From Lentisphaeria bacterium (lineage in GTDB: Bacteria > Verrucomicrobiota > Lentisphaeria > Oligosphaerales > Oligosphaeraceae): DNA of 26,085 nucleotides. Shown here piece after piece: positions 22,851 through 26,085 of this stretch. The DNA is taken from contig JAEDNB010000006.1 of the NCBI GenBank assembly GCA_016302725.1, positions 1 to 26,085 on the forward strand, read 5' to 3'. Positions within the stretch are counted from its first letter, which is position 1. Each line of letters starts with the position of its first letter. The notes below the pieces were generated by a model. The model worked only from the letters and a program-made list of their open reading frames with translations, made no database searches and was not told the DNA's origin. Made by a program: the position numbers and the translations under genes.

Positions 22851-22866
22851 ATAGACGTATTTCAAT
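22851..22866 (-). promoter_or_regulatory. probable ArsR operator 2, ahead of the permease gene
   Basis: On the minus strand this reads ATTGAAATACGTCTAT, identical to operator 1 except for one base. It sits between the post-arsR terminator and the permease ribosome site. The palindrome ATTCATGAAT (22865-22874) overlaps its end. No good -35/-10 pair is visible, so it could regulate a weak promoter or act as a roadblock. Confidence 0.5.
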
Positions 22867-22891
22867 TCATGAATCAACAAGGAGAGTTTCA

Positions 22892-23890
22892 ATGTGGAGT
22901 TTCATCCAGGACGAAATACTGGGAATGAGTTGGCTGCATCGAGTGCTGGGTCGCTGGCTGGCAGCCGCAGGGGTTGACATTGGCAGCCGGATAGGCGGCA
23001 CTCTGCATTTCTTTGTGTACGACTGTCTCAAAATCCTGACGTTGCTCTGCGCGCTGATTTTTGTCATCTCCTACATACAGAGTTATTTCCCGCCAGAGCG
23101 TAGCAGGAGGATTTTAGGGCGTTTCAACGGAATTGCGGCCAAGGTCATCGCCGCGCTTCTGGGAACGGTCACGCCCTTTTGCTCCTGCTCGTCCATCCCG
23201 TTGTTCATCGGATTCACACGTGCCGGCCTTCCCCTTGGCGTCACCTTCTCCTTTTTGATTTCATCGCCCATGGTCGATTTGGGGAGCCTGGTGTTGCTGG
23301 CAAGCGTCTTCGGGTGGAGGACGGCAGGGGCATACGTCATTTTGGGTCTGGTGGTGGCCGTTCTCGGTGGAACGCTGATTGGGCATCTTGACCTTGAGGA
23401 GCAGGTGGAGAGCCGTCTTCGGGAGGGCGACGTGGTCGAAAGGGCTTCCGAGAAGCTGGGCTTCAATGCGAGGTGCGTTTACGCATGGAATCAGATGCTC
23501 GCGACGGCGGAAAAGGTCTATCCCTACGTGCTGGGGGGCGTGGCCATCGGGGCATTCATCCACAACTGGCTGCCGGAGAAAATCATCCTTCGCTTCCTCG
23601 GCACAGGAAATCCCCTGGGAGTCATCCTGGCCACCTTGTGCGGCATCCCCATGTACGCCGACATCTTCGGCACAATCCCCGTGGCAGAGGCACTGCTGGG
23701 AAAAGGGGCGATGCTGGGCGTCGTGCTCTCCTTCATGATGGCGGTGACAACCCTTTCGCTGCCATCGCTTGTGATGCTTCGGCAGGCGGTCAAGCCCAGG
23801 CTGCTCTGGTTCTTCATCGGAATCTGCACCGCAGGAATCATCCTTGCTGGATACATCTTCAATTTTGCACAGAGTTTTTTGATTCAATAA
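22892..23890 (+). CDS. arsP: ArsP-like permease (DUF318/UPF0718 family)
   Basis: A 332-residue membrane permease of the family that includes ArsP, an efflux protein for trivalent organoarsenicals. The family signature TPFCSCSSIPLFIGF is at 94-108, and the mirrored second-half motif GIPMYADIFGTIPVAEALL lies near 249-267. About eight to nine hydrophobic segments fall in two halves around a hydrophilic loop (EEQVESRLREGDVVERASEK). C97 and C99 in the first motif are the conserved cysteines. A clear AAGGAGAG ends seven bases before the ATG. It follows arsR and precedes the thioredoxin/ArsF fusion gene by 21 bp. Other DUF318 proteins have no proven arsenic role, so the exact cargo is inferred from the neighbours. 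Confidence 0.82.
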   Translation: MWSFIQDEILGMSWLHRVLGRWLAAAGVDIGSRIGGTLHFFVYDCLKILTLLCALIFVISYIQSYFPPERSRRILGRFNGIAAKVIAALLGTVTPFCSCSSIPLFIGFTRAGLPLGVTFSFLISSPMVDLGSLVLLASVFGWRTAGAYVILGLVVAVLGGTLIGHLDLEEQVESRLREGDVVERASEKLGFNARCVYAWNQMLATAEKVYPYVLGGVAIGAFIHNWLPEKIILRFLGTGNPLGVILATLCGIPMYADIFGTIPVAEALLGKGAMLGVVLSFMMAVTTLSLPSLVMLRQAVKPRLLWFFIGICTAGIILAGYIFNFAQSFLIQ

Positions 23891-23911
23891 ACCCCACAGG
23901 AGATCGACAGA

Positions 23912-24721
23912 ATGAAAATCAAAGTCTACGGAAGCGGATGCCCCAAATGCAAGGAGCTCTTTGACAACGCCCAGGCTGCCCTGGACGTGGCGGGGAGGGA
24001 CGCGGAAATCGAGAAGGTCACCGACATGGGGGCGATTGTCGCAGCGGGGGTCATGATGACGCCTGCCTTGGAAATCGACGGCCAGGTCGTCTCCTCGGGA
24101 AAGGTGCTTTCGGCAAAGGAAATCCTGGATATGCTGCCCCAGGCAGGCGAAGGAAGCGGGTGCTCCTGCTGCTCCTGTGGCTGCGGTGACACCCATAAGG
24201 AGGAGACGCCCAAAAGCTGCGGCGGCGAAACAGCTGCGAAGGCGGCGTCAGCGTGCTGCTGCGGCGGCGGTTCACCCGCCAAGAAACTTCTCACCTACCT
24301 GCTTCTGACATTCGTGGGGGTTGCGGTGGCCGTCATGCTCATAAGGGAGAATCGCGCGCCATCCGCCGCGGCGGTTCAGGATGTCGCCGAGACGTCTGCA
24401 CTGGTGGTCTATTATTTCCATGGCAACATGCGCTGCGTAACCTGCAACAAGTTCGAGGCGCTTGTGAAGGAGACCTTGGCGGAGCGGTTCGGCGACGAGA
24501 CGGCGAAGGGACGTCTCACCCTCCAGATCGTCAACGTGGACAAGCCAGAAAATGAGCATTTCATCAAGGATTATGGCCTGACCACCCAAAGCGTTGTTCT
24601 GGCCAAAGGCAGAGATTTCCGGAATCTTGACCAGATATGGACGGTGATCGACCAGGGAGATGCGAAGTTCAAGGAGTATGTCGCCCAAAATATCCGCGAA
24701 ATGCTTGAGGAGGCGAAATGA
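23912..24721 (+). CDS. thioredoxin-like / ArsF-family fusion protein with Cys-rich linker
   Basis: A 269-residue, apparently two-domain protein. Residues 1-75 match the small redox-active disulfide/thioredoxin-like family, with active site GCPKC (C10, C13) and MMTPALEIDG (48-57; cis-proline P51). Residues 84-117 form a linker with nine cysteines (GCSCCSCGC, CGG, ACCCGGG), a possible metal- or arsenite-binding segment. A membrane helix follows at about 125-144 (KLLTYLLLTFVGVAVAVMLI). Residues 163-269 resemble the ArsF-type domain of arsenic clusters, with YYFHGNMRCVTCNKFEALV (167-185; C175, C178). These stand as separate genes in some ars operons (from memory). It would pass thiol reducing power across or along the membrane to the permease or an arsenical. 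It has an AGGAG site, and its stop overlaps the acr3 start by four bases. Confidence 0.8.
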   Translation: MKIKVYGSGCPKCKELFDNAQAALDVAGRDAEIEKVTDMGAIVAAGVMMTPALEIDGQVVSSGKVLSAKEILDMLPQAGEGSGCSCCSCGCGDTHKEETPKSCGGETAAKAASACCCGGGSPAKKLLTYLLLTFVGVAVAVMLIRENRAPSAAAVQDVAETSALVVYYFHGNMRCVTCNKFEALVKETLAERFGDETAKGRLTLQIVNVDKPENEHFIKDYGLTTQSVVLAKGRDFRNLDQIWTVIDQGDAKFKEYVAQNIREMLEEAK

Positions 24722-24885
24722 GCCCGCGTGGAATCAGCTTCTTTGACCGTCACTTAAGCGTCTGGGTCATCCTGTGCGTGGGGGTGGGCGTCGCGCTGGG
24801 GCGCTTCTTTCCCAATGCAGTCGGATGGCTTGCCGGGCTGTCGATTGCCGGCATCTCCCTTCCGCTGTGTAGGTTGAAAAAGTAA
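24718..24885 (+). pseudogene. acr3 arsenite efflux gene, truncated by IS30
   Basis: The ATG overlaps the preceding stop (ATGA) behind a strong GAGGAGG. The first 50 residues match the start of ACR3-family arsenite permeases: ISFFDRHLSVWVILCVGVGVALGRFFP, then a segment ending GISLPL. The ACR3 match stops at codon 50 (CTG, 24865-24867). From TGT at 24868 the frame reads IS end sequence and stops after five codons (CRLKK, TAA 24883-24885). The remaining ~300 residues of the ten-helix pump are not in the window and may lie beyond the insertion. The product should be non-functional. Confidence 0.85.
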
Positions 24886-25113
24886 ACGCACATTTGCAAA
24901 GGCAAACGCACGCACAGGGGAAAAGGCGCGCGTTTGCTTCCGCAAAACTTTCATTTTCTTCCGCGTTGTATTTCCCGCCTGCGGTTTGCGCTGGTCAGAA
25001 GTTGCATTAAGCTCTGCAAAGCCACCCGGAAAAAGACACAGTTCCCCTGTCCGTCCTGTGGAGTGAATTTTTCGGTGTCACTAAACGCACAGGGCGTCGG
25101 AGTCCAGGTTTGA
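24886..25113 (+). other. open frame with C-terminal zinc-ribbon-like residues, no good start
   Basis: In the frame following the truncated acr3 stop, the plus strand stays open to TGA at 25111-25113. It has no ATG; TTG at 24933 is the only possible start seen. The end reads CIKLCKATRKKTQFPCPSCG, then GVNFSVSLNAQG..., resembling a CxxC zinc-ribbon fragment. It may be a passenger or degenerate fragment inside the IS, or chance. I cannot call it a gene. Confidence 0.25.
24902..24937. repeat. inverted repeat inside the IS end
   Basis: GCAAACGC (24902-24909) and GCGTTTGC (24930-24937) are perfect inverse copies 20 bp apart. AAACGCAC occurs at 24884, 24904 and 25083. Such subterminal repeats could be transposase-binding sites or stop read-through. 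Confidence 0.6.
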
Positions 25114-25125
25114 ATCACGGACGGC

Positions 25126-26085
25126 CTAGTCCCCGGCCAGAGCCGGCGTCAGGCAGACCTGGCCGGAGGCTATTTCCCTTATGCCAAGCTTTCCAAGCAC
25201 GTCCGCGCCGTAGTGCTGGGCGAACATCCTGGTGGCCGGCACGTCCCCCAGCGCCTCCCCGGCATGCTATCCATGTGCGACATGGCCAGGTTCACCTTCT
25301 CCTGGGTGAGGAAGTCCATGCCCTCGCCTTTCGGAAAGATCTTCCTGAGGTTCCGGTGGTTGTTCTCCACGTCCGGCTTCTGCCAGGAGGCGTAGGGGGC
25401 GCAGTAGAATATCCGCGTCCTGATGCTGCTTCCGTCCAGGCTCCTCTCCAGCGCGTCGGGGTTGGAGAACTCCGACCCGTTGTCCGTGGGAATCGCGGGG
25501 AAGAGCCTGCGGAAGAGCTCCAGCCCCAGCGTCCGCCCAAGCCAGTCGAACACGTCGATGACGGACTGCGAGGTGCTTGCGTCGCGGAGGAAGGCCAGCA
25601 TTGCGGCGCAGGCGTCGAACTGCAGCGTGAGAAGCAGCTTCCCGCCCCTTGTCCCGGGCACGCTGTCCATCTCGACCGGCCGCATGCCGGGGTTGTCCCG
25701 CATGAACCTCTCGAAGTCCCCGATTCCGCGTCCCTCCCCGCCCCTCGGGTTCACCTTGTGCACGATGCCCTTCTTCCTGCGCGGCTTCATCTTGGGCGCC
25801 TCGGGCAGGTTGAGCGGCCCCGGCGGCTGCAGGATCCCGGAGTGGACGCAGTCGTACAGCGTCCTTTCGCAGACGGGGAACGCATCGGGATGCGCGGCGA
25901 CCATGTGGTGCAGCGACTGGCCCTTCCCCAGGCCTCCCGCGCGAGGCGATGACAGCGCCCTCTGCTCCTCGCTTCGCGCCTTCTTGATTTTCTTGGCGAT
26001 GGCGTTGAAGCCATGCTGGTGGCGCAGGCCGTTCTCTATCTCCGAACGGTCCGCCAGTGTCAGGTGGGACCTGGTTGGATCCTCT
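25126..26085 (-). pseudogene. IS30-family transposase, frameshifted (N-terminus beyond window)
   Basis: The frame is open from the right edge (DPTRSHLTLADRSEIENGLRH..., the helix-turn-helix start of IS30 transposases). The catalytic triad is present: D in VEMDSVPG, D in PTDNGSEF, E in VENNHRNLRK. Two defects appear. First, after FNAIAKKI the sequence jumps directly to the GKGQSLHHM region, without the ~60-90 residue cysteine-containing segment seen in many relatives. Second, near 25257-25260 the reading frame changes: one frame ends at 25179 with unrelated residues, but a one-base shift gives ALGDVPATRMFAQHYGADVL and an IS30-like tail to TAG at 25126-25128. The shift lies in a run of four C residues, consistent with loss of one base or a sequencing error. 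Confidence 0.75.

Larger units (their letters stand above)
24868..26085 (-). mobile_element. IS30-family insertion sequence (right part beyond window)
   Basis: The left boundary is set by loss of ACR3 homology at 24867/24868. From there the sequence starts TGTAGGTTGAAAAAGTAAAC and continues GCACA, resembling the TGTAGATTCAATTGGTCAAC end of IS30 as I recall it. The only transposase frame is IS30-type on the minus strand, so this is the element's transposase-3' end. About 235 bp of mostly non-coding sequence lies between the end and the transposase stop. The other terminus and target duplication are off the edge. Transposase-internal damage suggests it may no longer move on its own. Confidence 0.8.

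Noticed and set aside
25110..25952. 280-codon plus-strand frame opposite the transposase
   Set aside because: Antisense to the IS30 DDE motifs; His/Val/Arg/Pro-rich without any domain.
1..26085. CRISPR array, tRNA, rRNA, toxin-antitoxin or phage-defence genes
   Set aside because: No regularly spaced repeats, no cloverleaf or rRNA-like conserved stretch, and no genes with defence-family motifs were found by reading both strands.

Overview
The window is a GC-rich bacterial chromosomal segment. Third positions strongly favour C (CCC, GCC, ACC, TCC, CTC, ATC). Most starts have no Shine-Dalgarno sequence. Together with the glycoside hydrolases, the Aquifex-type aconitase and an OleA-type thiolase, this suggests a PVC-group organism, perhaps Lentisphaerota or Verrucomicrobiota. 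That placement is an inference from composition and gene content, not from a marker-gene comparison.

Layout. (1) 1-5.1 kb is a carbohydrate locus: a GH78 alpha-L-rhamnosidase on the minus strand, running off the left edge, then a clan GH-A glycosidase and a Gfo/Idh/MocA oxidoreductase on the plus strand. (2) 5.1-8.9 kb holds rlmB, an unrecognised 176-aa protein, dnaA on the minus strand, and an 840-bp gap upstream of dnaA. That gap contains a phased cluster of DnaA-box-like sites and an AT-richer patch, a candidate oriC or dnaA control region. (3) 8.9-13.8 kb holds an ADP-ribosylglycohydrolase-family protein with a long C-terminal extension, a phosphohexomutase, a lone hisI, and a zinc-ribbon/PH-domain membrane protein. 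(4) 14.1-18.5 kb is a tight plus-strand run: an oleA-type thiolase without its usual oleBCD partners, an aconitase, a protein kinase with several altered catalytic residues, and tsaE. (5) 18.5-22.1 kb holds a CstA-family carrier, an MscS channel and a membrane metallophosphoesterase. (6) 22.1-24.9 kb is an arsenic-type cassette: arsR, an ArsP-like permease, a thioredoxin-like/ArsF fusion, and the first ~50 codons of acr3. It is less GC-rich, uses different codons and has clear Shine-Dalgarno sites, so it looks acquired. (7) From 24868 to the right edge lies an IS30-family element that interrupts acr3; its transposase is itself frameshifted.

How the genes fit together. The carbohydrate genes would release rhamnose or other sugars and oxidise them. 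The ars cassette would be repressed by ArsR at two matching 16-bp sites, one in the arsR promoter and one ahead of the permease. Its ACR3 arsenite pump is broken here, leaving the permease and the thiol-redox fusion protein as the intact output. I found no CRISPR array, tRNA, rRNA or recognisable phage-defence system. The least explained items are the DnaA/box covariation, the orphan OleA with its unorthodox kinase neighbour, and the paired ArsR operators.
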